A stretch of 64,000 nucleotides of DNA from Lathyrus oleraceus (Eukaryota; Streptophyta; Magnoliopsida; Fabales; Fabaceae). The position numbers and the translations under genes are program-made. Under the pieces are notes generated by a model. That model made no database searches. It was not told the DNA's origin and saw only the letters and a program-made list of their open reading frames with translations. The stretch spans positions 86,165,391 to 86,229,390 of the forward strand of contig NC_066580.1 in assembly GCF_024323335.1 (NCBI RefSeq), given 5' to 3'. Positions 37,253-50,022 of the stretch are shown here, in pieces (the stretch's first letter is position 1; each line of letters begins with the position of its first letter).

Positions 37253-37617
37253 TTAAAAAAGGGAAAATTTCCAATTTCCTTTAATTCTCAGAAACGTCTT
37301 TCCTTAAATAACTCCACTTCTTTTCCTTAAATAAATCCTCTTTTATTTTCCTTTCCATCTACCATTTTTACCTACCATTTTCACATAACATGATTTTTCA
37401 ACAACAACCAACATGATATCAACGCATAGCATGGATAGGGAGCATGAACACAACAAGTTCATCACAATTTACACAAACCCTAAACCCCACAAATATAGAT
37501 TATTTTCCCCCAAATGCTAAAACTATTTAAGAACTCACCTAGTAGAAGAAGAAGATGAAGTTGGTGATGACGAAGATGAGATGATGGTGTTGATAAACAT
37601 GCTCTTCATGAGCTTTC

Positions 37618-37800
37618 CATCTTCTTTCTCTTTTCTTCTTCTTCCTCTTCCTCTTTCTTCTTTCCTTCTCTTTCTCTTCTTTTCCTTTTCTAATATTCTC
37701 ACTCTCTCTTACCTACTTCTTCTTATCTCTTTTCCTTTCTCTTTTCTTTTCCACCACACATATACTATATAATATATATAAATGATATATAATATTAAGT
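37618..37800 (-). promoter_or_regulatory. promoter-like block of the C LTR (TATA plus GA-rich leader)
   Basis: On the - strand a TATA-rich stretch (opposite 37763-37795, ATATACTATATAATATATAT on +) is followed by about 140 bp of almost pure A and G. This is the usual look of a plant LTR core promoter and GA-rich leader. Every array monomer carries the same block (for example 19440-19615 and 31764-31940). Transcription would run leftward. Confidence 0.55.
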
Positions 37801-38085
37801 AGTATCATAAAATATCTCAATTGGTATTTTATCTTCCAGCACCAATTGACCAATTATTAATGTTACCAAAAATGTCCTCTCTTGTAATTATTAATATTGG
37901 TCTGTCTCTTTTATTAATAATTAATCTCTTTAGATCTCACTGGTTACTCTATTCGTCCCAATTGACAGCATTTAGAGCATATAGGAGCTCTAATTGTTAC
38001 AACTAACAAAAGATATAGTACACAGGAATTTAATTGATCTCAACTAACAACTAATTGAGCATTTAAGGGAATAGGGGATATTACA

Positions 38086-39759
38086 GAAAATCAACTAATG
38101 ATGTTGAATTTCAGGCTTGAAAAAGAGAAAGAAAACTGAAAATTCCTTTAGTGAGGGTTGGGATTTCAATTCTGCAGCACTTCAGGTCTCTACTTGGTTG
38201 AAAAATGAATGAGATTGAGCTCCTAGTTATAGTTGAAATGTGGCTGAGATCATGCTTCCCTCGTGTGCATGGGATTTGAATCTTCCTTGCATTGGCCTGT
38301 ACAGACGCATGTAAGGCCTAATGATGGGTGCAAAACCATGCTTAGATCAACTAGAATTGAATTGGACGTGCAATTGTGATGAAAATAGCTAGCACATGAA
38401 GTTATAACAGGAAATGCAAAAATGACCATAAAGGGAAAGCTCTTCGAAACTCCCACATGGAAAGTAGAAAAAAGTAATGTGAGTAATGTTTCGAAAGCCC
38501 TTGAAATAAGGAACAAAAGTCATTTTGGGAAAAAATTCATTTGGCATTTGGAAATTAATGAAAACTGGCTGTGAAAGTTTGGGCACAAAACATGTTTAAG
38601 TTCCCCTTTGAAAATTTTCACCAAAAGCAAGCCTCTTCAAGCCCTTGTATTTCAATGATGCAAACTTCAAATGGAAAAATTTCCAACATCAAAGTTGTAT
38701 ATATTTTTGAGATTATCAATTTAGACTCAAAGTTTGCATCATTTGTTTTTTTCATGAAAACGTTATGGGAATTTGAAGTTGGGCATTTTTCAAATTCAAT
38801 GACTTAGGTCCAAAGTGACCTATAATGTTTTGTATTATAACATGTATTTATTTTATGATTATGAAATTGTTTACAACATAACATTTGAAGTAGACATTTT
38901 AATATTTCCAATTCATTTGGTCTCACCTCAAAATCATAAAAGTTAAGGAAGTTGGGTCCTTGGGAAGTTGACCCAAAATTAGGGTTTCAGTCAAAATGAC
39001 CTATAATCTTTTGAAAAGAATGATGACCTTCCAAGTTTCAAATGGATTTTTTATGAACATGAAAGATATTCATATGGTTCTTAAGAACATTTTTTCTCTT
39101 GGGGTCATCTTCATTTGACAAACACATCACAAGTTGTATCTCAATGAGCTTCAGTTTAGTCAGATGACTTGACTGGTCAACTTTTCAAGGCCAAACTTCC
39201 AATCTTGATGAATGAATGATTGAGGATTCTCAAATAGGCTAGTATATGCATAAAATAATGAATAAAATAACTTCCCTTGATTAAATTTGATCATAGGTTG
39301 AGGTTGCTTCATGAGCAAGGCACAATTGAAACACAATGAAATTAGGGTTTCCTTGGGAAACAATCCTCAAGCCCTTTGGGTTATCTTGATCAAATTGGAA
39401 AATTGAGATACTTGGGAGACATATATGATGATTAGGAGCTTTGTGGACCATTTTCATGCTTGTTCTCATCTTCATCTAGCCATATTATTGAGCTTATGAG
39501 CCTCCTAGGAGCATGGGAGCACATGATCACTTGAGCTTCAAAACAAAAAGAATTAGTGACATATTTTTGTGCTTTTGGTTAGTAATCAAAATAAGAAAAG
39601 CAACAATATACAATACAAGCATGCTTGGTGGTCTCAAACCACTCACACAAATCCCCACCCTAGGGTTAAGGAGCTAAACATACTATGATCCTTGAGGCAA
39701 TGCAATGAGCAATGATATGATGCCATGAGGGATCTTAGGGTCAAAATTAAGATCTTACA
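38086..39759 (-). repeat. 3' LTR of element B, truncated (1674 bp)
   Basis: On the - strand begins TGTAAGATCTTAATTTTG next to the polypurine tract. The first 760 bp match 52010-52788. The remainder is cut by the junction with element C at 38085/38086. Small ORFs in it have no domain. Confidence 0.85.
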
Positions 39760-39772
39760 GATGCCCCTATTT
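39760..39772 (-). promoter_or_regulatory. polypurine tract of element B
   Basis: AAATAGGGGCATC on the - strand, adjacent to the LTR start. Identical to that of element E. Confidence 0.8.
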
Positions 39773-42430
39773 AAGGTCATTCTAGCCAGAGATATGAAGG
39801 TTAAAATCTTCATCTTGACGCGGTAGAATGGGCTTAAATAATAACAAAGAGATGAATTTTGGTCCCTAAGAGACCTCATGATGCAAATGTATGCATGCAA
39901 AAAGTAAATTCTTCATGGTGAGTAATTGCCACAAAGAAAAAGAAATCGGGATAAACTGAAAAATCCGTAGGAGTAACGTACTCAATGGGGAGACAGAGAC
40001 TCTGGGGGGGGAGGGGAAGGTAAAAATGTGTGAGTAGGTCACGACTTGAAAACTTGCTGGGAGACACGAAGGGATTCCACGAAAATAAATTGATGGAAAG
40101 ACTCGAGCTGACGCAAAGATGCATGTATTGGGGAATATGCCAATACAGCAAAAATATCCACAAAGGATAAATCCGATAAAAAATTCGGGCTCAGACGGAG
40201 ATGTCTACAAAGGACTCAGCTGAGGAAGAAACAATGAGATATTACCGGTTACGGGGTAATAAACTCAAAGTGAGACATGTTATCAAAACACCGGTTATTG
40301 GGTGAGAGAACAACATGCTCAGGGAGAAAGAATATCTAAGACCGGTATAAGGGTGAGAGATATCAATCATCTGAAACATATGAGGAGGACCCAAAAGGCA
40401 CATCTAAACTCTGGAAAATCTGACTCCACATGGGACAAAAAAAGTCATAATAGGGAGCAAAAGGAAGAAATACCAAGGATATCGATTACTAGGCATATAA
40501 TAGGTGACCTACTAGGCATGAATTAGGGAACATATCCAAGACACTCATCATCCAAAAGGAGGTCTGAAAAAGCAAACTCGACTTACAGGACGGGCATTCG
40601 ATTCCACAAGGAAATACGAATCTTACTCAATTGGGAAAGAAGAAGACTTCGACTGAAGAGCGCATGAGATATATTATCTATTACCGTCATAACGTAGATA
40701 ACATACTCGCATGGAAGATTATCCACAACCGGTTACTGGGTTAGTAAAGGATAAATCGACTGAAAAGAAAAGGACATTGGGATACCGATTACTGGGTATA
40801 AAATGATGACCAATCAGAAAGAGACACAATCATTACTAAGCAAGGGTAAATGAAAGATGACTCACAAGGGATAAATTGCCTAACAAAAGCAATTATCCAA
40901 GAGATATATCACCGGTTACTTGGTGGTATACTAAAAAACGAGGGAATATCAATACCGAATACTGGGTAAAGATAACCAATAAAGTGGGGATTACATCTAC
41001 CGGTTACCGGGTAGGAAAACCACATAAATCCACTGGGGAAGAAGATGAACAATTACTAGTTACTAAGCAATTGAACAACCGAACCACAGGGGGCTGCAGG
41101 GTATAACAAGAAAGGAAAGTCAATCCAAGAACAAACTAGAGAGACACAATCAAACAAAACTCAACCCGATGTGGACATAACTTAGGTGAGTAATTCCATC
41201 CTAATACATAATTAAGGTGGAAACTGAAACAATAATCATCCACGAGGACATAACCCAGTGGGGAATAACGAAGGAAAGATAAACACTTTCTACCTATGGG
41301 GCTGACTCTATATGAAGAGATCAGACACGAGCATCTGCTTAGGGAAGAACATTTCACCAATAGCAGGAGATAAAAGCAAAGATATATGGCAAAGAATGCA
41401 ATCATGAATATCTGAATGCTATGATTATGCATGTATATGCATGATTTGTGTATGATTAATGCTGACAAACAGACATATCTAACACAGGGGAGTAATTCCA
41501 TCCCAATACATAACTGGGGGAGGAAACTGAAACAATGATCATCCACGAGGACATAACTCAGTGGGGAAGAAAGAAGAAAAGATAAACACTTTCTGCCTAT
41601 AGGGCTGACTCTATATGGAGAGATCAGACACAAATATCTTCTTGGGGAAGAACATTTCACCAATAGCAGGAGATGACAAGCAAAGATATATGGCAAAGAA
41701 TTCATCATGAATATCTGAATGCTATGATTATGCATGTATATGCATGGTTTGTGTATGATTAATGCTGACAGACAGACATATCTAACACAAATAGGCTCAA
41801 GAGCCACGAACGGACATCCGGCACAACATCTCAAAAAGTAGGGCAAGGCCTATAAGAGAATTCAGTTCCGGTGAGGATGCATCAAACACTAGAATACACC
41901 GATCACAGCTGGGGATAGGCAAAGTCACAATTGCCAACCACTGAGGACTTCTCATCAGTTCTCGGGAACAGGTATCTGAATATCAATAAGATCTGTCAAA
42001 GAAGAAAACTCTATTGGGGAACCAACGCCAAACAGATACCCATCCATCAAAACAAGTCTTTCTAACTGCTGGAGAGACCAACTCTGTTAAGGGGGGAAAG
42101 AACAAATTGCTCCACTGGGGAAGGAAACAACACATCTTCCTCATAATTTCTCAATACTCAGAAGAAATCTTCAAACACAGAGCAGATTTAAATTATCATA
42201 TTCAGGTCAAGCAAACCTGCAGTGGATGAACTATAGGTAACCCTCGAAGGAAACTGCCTTGGCTGAGGGGATCGGAAACAAATCCTTCATCATCACGTGT
42301 CATGCTGGGGATGAAAAGGGAAACAAGCCCTTCACCGACTGCTCTGGATAACTTCTTGATGAGGAAATAACTGAAAGTTGATGAAGAGGATATAAACATG
42401 CCAGAATCTTACCTTTTGGAAATCGTACTA
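39773..42430 (-). repeat. 3' UTR of element B with tandem repeats
   Basis: The motif ACCGGTTACTGGGT and variants (the complement of ACCCAGTAACCGGT in E) recurs near 40244, 40290, 40341, 40728, 40783, 40911, 40953 and 40999. A separate 302-bp duplication has units starting at 41188 and 41490 (GAGTAATTCCATCC...). A 236-codon open frame on - over 41136-41846 is produced by this duplication and has no recognizable domain. Confidence 0.8.
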
Positions 42431-43030
42431 TCCTTGGGAAAGCATTGAGGACATTCCATTTGTCCTTTTAGTCATTGTGAATGTTCACTTTGTTTAAAAA
42501 AATAGTTTATAAAACTCTATTCATTTAAAACAATGATATTCATCAGTTAAAAGTATGCAAACATTTGTTAAACAGAAACAAATAAGAGTGCAAAGAATTG
42601 GATAAAGGCTCAAGTTTATTTGATAAAATGGTGGTTCGCAAATGGCGAGACTCCATGGATTTTTACAAATTTGAAATTGGTGATATACATGGAAAAAGGG
42701 CTACATTGAACATAATGATCGTTTCTCCACCAACTCTGAATCCAATGTATTTGAAGCTTTAATTGACGATGAATGAGCGAGAATCTTTAACAGAAGACAG
42801 CTATAGAACAAAGTCTTGTCAGGATGCAGTTACTTGCCAAATCCCTAATTTTTGCCTAGATTTCCCCAGTATGAGGTACTCAATCTAGCAGGATATGTAT
42901 ATTCATTTTTTTCATGTCTCTAACTTTTGCCTGGATCGCCCTTTCGGTTTTTCAATCCACCGAGATGCTCATTTTTTGCCTAAGCCGCCCTTTCGGGTTT
43001 TCAACTTAGCGAGCTATTCTGTTTTTATTT
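42431..43030 (-). repeat. region downstream of integrase in element B, with short repeats
   Basis: Mostly A/T-rich untranslated sequence. Between about 42854 and 43015 there are three degenerate units on + of the form TTTTGCCT(A/G)(G/A)... with GCCCTTTCGG(T/G)TTTTCAA in two of them. This is the first non-coding sequence after the pol stop. Nothing else was recognized. Confidence 0.6.
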
Positions 43031-46000
43031 TTAGGTGAAGTATTTCTTGACTGCATCCGAATTCACAAGACGAGTGAAATCCTCCCCACCCATAGTTGTA
43101 GGCAACAAAGCACCCCTTGAAAAGGCTCTCTTAACAACATATGGGTCTTCATAGTTTGGAGTCCACTTGCCCCTGGAATCCGGCGTGAAATACAAGACAT
43201 TCTTGAGCACGAGGTCATCTTCTCGGAACACACGAGGCTTGACCTTCTTATCAAAGGCTTTCTTCATACTTTGCTGATACAACTGACCATGACACATGGC
43301 AGTTAATCTCTTCTCTTCAATAAAATTCAGTTGGTCATAACGACTCTGAACCGATTCATCCCCAGTCAACTTGGCTTCCATCAAGACTCTCATTGATGGG
43401 ATCTCAACCTCTACTAGGAGCACAGCCTCCATGCCATATACAAGAGAGAAAGGGGTTGCCCCCATTGAAGTACGAACAGATGTACGATAGCCATGCAAAG
43501 CAAATGGCAGCATCTCGTGCCAATTTTTGTACGTAACAACCATCTTCTGAATAATTTTCTTGATGTTCTTGTTAGCTGCTTCAACAGCCCCATTCATCTT
43601 GGGTCTATAGGGAGAAGAATTATGATTTACAATCTTGAACTCGCTACACAACTATTTCATCATCTTATTGTTTAAATTAGATCCATTATTAGTAATAATC
43701 TTATCTGGCACACCATATCGGCATATGAGTTGATTCTTGATAAACTTCACGACCACCTACCTGGTCACATTTGCATACGATGCCGCTTCAACCCATTTGG
43801 TGAAGTAGTCAATAGCTACGAGAATAAAACGGTGACCGTTAGACACCTTCGGCTCAATCATGCCAATCATGTCAATTCCCCACATGGATAAAGGCCATGG
43901 GGAGGAAACAACATTCAAAAGTGTCGGGGGAACATGAATCTTATCCGCATAAATCTGGCAATTATGGAATTTCTTCATATATTTGCAGCAGTCATACTCC
44001 ATTGTCAGCCAATAGTAGCCTGCTCTCAACATCTTCTTTTCCATGGCATGCCCATTGGAATGAGTACCAAATGAACCCTCTTGGACTTCAGTCATCAACA
44101 GGTCTGCTTCGTGTCTATCCATGCATCTAAGTAGAACAATGTCAAAATTCCTCTTGTAAAGCACATCACCATTAAGGTAGAAACTGCCAGATAATCTCCT
44201 CAAAGTCTTCTTATCTTTAACAGATTCCCCAGGAGGGTAAGTCTGGCTTTGAAGAAAACACTTGATATCATAATACCATGGCTTATCGTCTTTTACTTCT
44301 TCAACTGCAAACACATGAGCCGGTCTATCCAAGCGCATCACAGTAATATTGGGGACTTCATTCCAATAATTCACTACGATAATTGAAGCAAGCGTAGCAA
44401 GAGCATTTGCCATCTGATTCTCAACTCGAGGAATATGATGGAAGTCAACCTCAGTAAAGAAAATGGAAATCCTCCTCGCATAATCTCTATATGGGATGAG
44501 GCCAGGCTGATTCGTCTCCCATTCACCCTTAATCTGATTAACAACAAGGGCCGAATCACCATAAACATCAAGATGTTTGATCCTAAGATCAATACATTCT
44601 TCCAAACCCATAATACAAGCCTCATACTCCGCCATATTATTCGTGCATCTTTATGTAAAAGGAAAATGTGTGCCCCGAGGAGTAATAATCACTGCCCCAA
44701 TACCATTTCCATACTGATTAACAGCGCCATCGAACACCATACCCCATCGGGAACCAGGCTCTGGCCCTTCATTGAGCGTAGGCTCATCACAATCTTTCAT
44801 CTTCAAATACAGAATCTCCTCATCAGGGAAGTCGTACTGCACAGACTGATAATCTTCAATTGGTTGATGTGCCAGATGGTCATCCAAGATACTACCTTTA
44901 ATAGCCTTTTGAGCTCGATATTCAATATCATACTCAGATAACAACATCTGCCAATGGGCAATTCTCCCAGTTAAAGCAGGCTTCTCAAAGATATACTTGA
45001 TTGGATCTATTTTGGATATCAACCAAGTCGTATGATTCAACATATACAGGCGTAAGCGCTTAGCAGCCCAAGCCAAAGCGCATCATGTCTTCTCAAGCAT
45101 TGACTACCGAGACTCACAATCAGTAAACTTCTTACTCAAGTAGTATATTGCATACTCTTTCTTTCGTGATTCATCTTGCTGGCCCAATACATAACCCATG
45201 GAATCATCAAGCATGGTCAAGTACATAAATAATGGTCTCCATTCAACAGGCAGAGACAGAATTGGAGACTCAGAAAAATACTCTTTGATACTATCAAAGG
45301 CCTTTTGGCAATCCTCGGTCCAATCATGACGTTGATCTTTCCGGAGGAGCTTGAATATAGGTGCACATGTGGAAGTCATGTGGGATATAAATCTCGAAAT
45401 GCAATTCAAGCGACCAAGAAAACCTCGAACTTGCTTCTCAGTTTTGGGCGCATGCATCTCTTGTATTCCTTTGACCTTGGCAGGATCAACTTCAATACCT
45501 CTTTAGCTGACAATAAAGCCTAATAACTTGCCGGAACGGACTCCAAGTGTACACTTGTTTGGATTCAGGCGGAGCTTGTACTTCCTCAAACGCTGGAAAA
45601 ACTTCAACAAGTGTTCTACATGTTCAACTTCTATTTTCGACTTTGCAATCATATCATTAACATATACCTCAATCTCCTTGTGCATCATATCATGAAACAA
45701 GGTAGTCATAGCACGTTGATACGTGGCTCTGGCATTCTTCAAACCGAAGGGCATCACTCGATAACAGAATGTTCCCCAAGGTGTGATGAACGTTGTCTTC
45801 TCCATATCCTCGGGTACCATTTTAATCTGATTATAACCGGAAAATCCGTCCATAAATGAAAAGACATTGAATTTAGCTATATTCTCTACCAACATATCAA
45901 TGGGAGGTAGAGGAAAATCATCTTTTGGACTAGCTTTATTCAAGTCGCAGTAATCCACACACATTCAGACTTTTCCATATTTCTTAGGCACATCCACAAT

Positions 46001-46478
46001 ACTGGCCACCCATTGAGGATATGTAGAAGTCACCAGAAACCCCGTATCAATTTGCTTCTGAACTTCTTCTTTAATCTTCACTGCCAGATCAGGATGAGTT
46101 CTTCTGAAATTCTGCTTCACAGGTACACACTCAAGTTTTAATGGCAAGAAATGTTGCACGATATCAGTATCTAGACCAGGCATGTCTTCATACGACTAGG
46201 CAAAGACGTCGACATATTCTCGTAGCAACTCGATCAACCCCTTCTTAACAGACTCTTCAAGGAGTGCCCCAATCTTTACTTCACGAATGCAGTCTTTAGA
46301 CCCCAAGTTAACTGTTTCCAGGTTCTCAAGATGTGGCTGAATGACCTTCTCCTCGTGCTAAAGTAGACGGGTAATCTCATCAGGAATCTCTTCAATATCA
46401 TCTTCTTCTGCCTCGAATACAGGGAACTCAAAGTTGAGAGATGGTGTTGGATCATTATATTCAATGGGTTTGATTAAC
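43031..46478 (-). pseudogene. RT-RNase H-integrase region of Ogre B, with nine stops but no frameshift
   Basis: One continuous reading frame of 3.45 kb after the intron. Stops lie at 46360-46358, 46198-46196, 45967-45965, 45505-45503, 45106-45104, 45085-45083, 44653-44651, 43759-43757 and 43654-43652. RT motifs include MCVDYCDLNKASPKDDFPLPP, MDGFSGYNQIK and VMPFGLKNA. The catalytic motif reads YVND, so the first aspartate is lost. RNase H is recognizable around NNMAEYEACIMGLEE. Integrase has WGIDMIG and KWVEAASYANVT, but the second catalytic aspartate is Asn (TNNGSN, about 43680). The final part (SSPYRPKMNGAVEAANKNIKK) holds the region of the catalytic Glu. The gene cannot make active enzyme. 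Confidence 0.92.
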
Positions 46479-46752
46479 CTGCACAATGATTTTAAGTATA
46501 AAAGAGATTTCAGAATTCAAACAAGGTAGATCATTATGCAGATGAAAAGATTGATTTTATTCTCGTTTTTAGGGTTTTATGGTGATCCCCAATTTCATGC
46601 AAAAGCAAAAAGGAAAAATAATTTGAAAAAAACAAACATTTAACATGCGTTTATTGAATGAATATCATTGTATTAATCAAATCATGCCAACAATGTCTTC
46701 ATTTCTCCTTTTGGCATGGGAGAATGGTTTTTAAACAAAATGAACACATTAC
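46479..46752 (-). other. PR-RT intron of element B (274 bp)
   Basis: Donor GTAATG at 46752 and acceptor TGCAG ending at 46479. Removing it skips the TAA after the protease exon (46751-46749) and joins the protease frame to the RT frame in phase. An intron at this place is an established trait of Ogre elements. Equivalent introns are visible in A and F. Confidence 0.75.
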
Positions 46753-47588
46753 GTTGACTTATGGATAACTGTTGGAACATCTACAGCGACCCAATTATTG
46801 AAGATTCCTCCGGGTATGACAAAGTTGCTGAGGTCTTCCTCTTCGTCATCTTCAACAATGGCAGCAGCTTCCTGATCTTCAATAGCGTGGATGAAACCTC
46901 CACTCTGGAATAACCCACGCTCATTGGAAACACCAAAAGAATACGATATACCAGCTCGAGACTTGTTATCTTCCAACTTGATCATTTTCCCTAAACCAGT
47001 AGTCGCACCATGCTTAATGGCCAACTTTGCATCATTATAGAAGAAAAATGAAGAAAGTCCTTTCCTCGAAGGCCCAACAATAGACAAAGCTTGGAACGGA
47101 GTCCCAACCTCATCCTCAACATCAATACATGAGAAGGAAGATAAATGACTGACCAAGAGATCCTTCTCTCCCCCTATCACCACAAACTTCTTGTTTTTCA
47201 CGAACTTCAACTTTTGGTGTAGGGTGGATGTCACGGCGCCTACCCCGCGAATCCATGGTCTGCCAAGAAAACAGTTATAAGACGGATGAATATCCATGAC
47301 CTGGAAAGTGATATGGAAATCACTAGGTCCAATCTTGATCGGGAGTTCTAATTCGCCGATCACAGTTTTGCATGATCCATCAAACACCTTCACAACCACT
47401 CCACTCTGCCTCATGGGAGGCCCCTGATATGAAAGTTTAGCAAGAGTGGATTTTGGAAATACATTAAGTGATGACCTTGTGTCCACTAACACATTGGATA
47501 AGGCATCATCTCTACAGTTCATAGATACGTGTAAAGACAAATTGTGGTCTTTTCCCTCCTCGGGAAGATCAGCATCACAGAAGCTCAA
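46753..47588 (-). pseudogene. protease (retropepsin) region of Ogre B
   Basis: Open for 279 residues. The catalytic triplet in VLVDTRSSLNVFPK reads DTR instead of DTG, so the flap-adjacent glycine is lost. Downstream FLGRPWIRGVGAVTSTLHQK is the conserved second half of the domain. A long linker (VVIGGEKDLLVSHLSS...) leads to the intron. The frame does not connect cleanly to gag: 86 nt separate the ORFs, implying a frameshift near 47605-47615. Confidence 0.88.
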
Positions 47589-50022
47589 ATTGTTGCAAGC
47601 GGTTATATTTGAAACAATGCATCAAACCGCTCGATGGTGACATCGTGATCCACGTATGCCACGTCCAACACCCTCTATAAAGCTTCGCGGTATGGCTCAG
47701 AATTCATCAACAAAGATAAGACAAATATCTTTGATGGAGTTTGTAGCAGCTGATCAACAACATTATATTCACTCCTTTTGATGAGCCTCAGCATCTCATC
47801 ACCATCCTCTTTCAAAATGCCAGACTGGCCAACCAGGATAGGAGTATTATTATTCTTAACAGCAACAGGGTCCACACCCTTCACAACAGGAACAAAATTA
47901 TTTGAAGAAGAAGTCCCACGGGGCCGGCAGGATTAATAGCAGTTCTCTTCATCATATCTTCATGGGATTTCGGTTGAGCCGAGAAAACACGACCACTACG
48001 GGTCACTCCACTAACATCTGAAATGCTCACCACAAAATTTGAGGGAAACGACACCTCCTTTCCATCCTCTAGCATGACGGCGTTATATCGGTAAGGAACA
48101 GCTTTGTCTGATGCATACGGGACAGGACCCGCTGGCTTAATCATAAGAGCTGGTGATACCTTCTTCTTGCTGCCATCATACTTGATGACAACAAGCTCAG
48201 GAATTTTAAACACAGGAGTAATTACATCAACTTCTTCCTCATTACGATTCTGAAGTATCTCAATTATCCCTTGATCAATCATCTCTTGGATGTCCTTTCT
48301 CACCTGAGGGCATCCTCTCTCATTGATAGTGCATACCTGACACCTATCATGGTCATGCTTGTAGTGGCTGTGTTCACACAACAGCTTATGCATCTCGACT
48401 AAGGGCTGCCTTATGTCATTCACATAAAGGACTTTATATTTGCCAGGGAATCCTTGGACCATATTAACAGCTGCCTTCCCATGCTCGGGCAATGGGTTCT
48501 TCTTTACATTTGGACCTACGTCCTCAAAAAACAATATCCCACTTCTCACAAGGTCTTGCACCTTGGTTTTCAATGGGTAACAGTTCTCCACATCATGTCC
48601 GGGAGCACCAGAATGATACACACAATGAAGCTCGGGCTTACATCACCACTGAGGATTGGTTGGTACAGCGAGAGGATCTCGTGGAGTTATCAGCTTTCTA
48701 TCGATCAAGGAAGGATAAAGCTCAGCATATGTCATCGGAAATGGGTCAAAATTCACCCTCTTCCTCTCGTAGTTGCTGGTTCTAGTGTTATTCTTGTTGC
48801 GAGGCTGGTAGGCCTGTTGTTGTTGACGATGTTGTTGTTGTTGCTGATGAACTTCTCTGAAAGCAGGTGCTATATGAGCCACCTGGTCTTGATTAACATC
48901 TGGTCGGACCTCTTTCCTCCTTACAAAGGGCCTTTTTTTAACATGGGAGGACACATCATGAGTTTCTCCCTCCTTCTTCCTAGCAAAGCCTCTACTCTTC
49001 TTTGCTGAGGAACCATCTTCTCGAGATAATCGTCCTTCACGGACCCCTTCTTCTAATCCCATCCCCATATTCACCATTTTGGTGAAGTCTGAGAGAGAGA
49101 TAGGGATCATTCTTTCATAATAGAAAGAACTCAAAGTCTTCAAGAAGATCTTTGTCATCTCCTTCTCTTCTAGGGGCGGCACTATCTGAGCTTCCAATTC
49201 TTGCCATCTCTAGGCGTACTCCTTGAAGGTCTCCTTATCCTTCTGCGACATTGCCCTTAACTGGTCCCTGTCCGGAGCCATATCCATATTATATTTATAC
49301 TTCTTAACGAAGTCCTCTCCTAGATTCGTTGAAAGAGCGGATGCTTGCACTCTCCAGCTCCATATACCACCGGAGCGCAGAACCTGTCAGGCTATCCTGA
49401 AAGTAGTGAATCATCAGTTGGTCAATGTCAGTCTGTGTTGACATCTTGCGAGTATACATCACAAGATGGCTGAGCGGGCATGTGTTTCCCTTATACTTCT
49501 CAAAGTCAGGTACAATGAATTTAACAGGGATTTTCACGTTTGGCACTAGGCATAACTCAGCAGAACGTTTCCAAAGAGGTCCTTACCTCTCAAAGTCTTT
49601 AGTTCCTTATGCAGCTCAGGGAATTGATCTTTCATTTCATCCATCTTCTCATAAACATCCGGGCCCTCAAACGGCTCGGAATGATAGATGGTGTCTTCAA
49701 CAAGAGGAAGGGTGTGCACAACGGGAGATGGCATGGACAGGACCGGGCTAGATACCGGCATAGAAGCGAGAGTAGGAGCAAAGCCCTCTGGCATGAAATT
49801 AGCAGGCATTCACGAAGGGAACCCGACTGGCATAGTCGGAGCAAAGTGGGCTATTGCAGCAGACACGGTTGACGTAGCTACCTCGGATATGACAGTCCTC
49901 GCGGGAGGAGTTGCAGGAGTTGGCGAAGCTTGGCTTTGAGCGGCCAGAAATGACTCCATCATGGCAGTCAGCCTAGCAATCTCTTCCTTCAAGTCCCTAT
50001 TCTCTTGCTCTAGATGCTCCAT
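47589..50022 (-). pseudogene. gag region of Ogre B, broken by stops and frameshifts
   Basis: Open pieces at 49810-50022, 49546-49809, 49304-49546, 48643-49197, 47881-48621 and 47675-47884 together resemble one Ogre gag. The start MEHLEQENRDL matches MESLQAE of element F in position. The capsid-like part includes YFQDSLTGSALRWYMELE. A zinc-knuckle-like motif C-X2-H-X5-H-X4-C (HSGAPGHDVENC, about 48560-48610) is intact, but a TGA at 48643-48645 precedes it. At least four frameshifts and two in-frame stops occur. The last piece is the gag-protease linker. Confidence 0.85.

Larger units (their letters stand above)
35721..38085 (-). repeat. 5' LTR of element C (2365 bp), parent of the array
   Basis: On + it reads TGTAACAACCCG ... 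GGGGATATTACA, i.e. TG...CA on both strands. The right 880 bp (37206-38085, U3 side) is the LTR half of the array monomers; the left 1.49 kb is absent from them. Compared with monomers it lacks about 85 bp between the first and last palindromes. It carries the 25-bp duplication CTTAAATAACTCCACTTC... (about 37303-37340), shared only with the monomer at 31455-31490. The left end resembles solo LTR G in short blocks (AGCGGA, TTACCTGAAAAATA, GTGAGTTC). Confidence 0.9.

Noticed and set aside
41136..41846. 236-codon open frame on - in the B 3' UTR
   Set aside because: Spans the 302-bp duplication, reads as two similar low-complexity halves, and lies in an untranslated repeat region.
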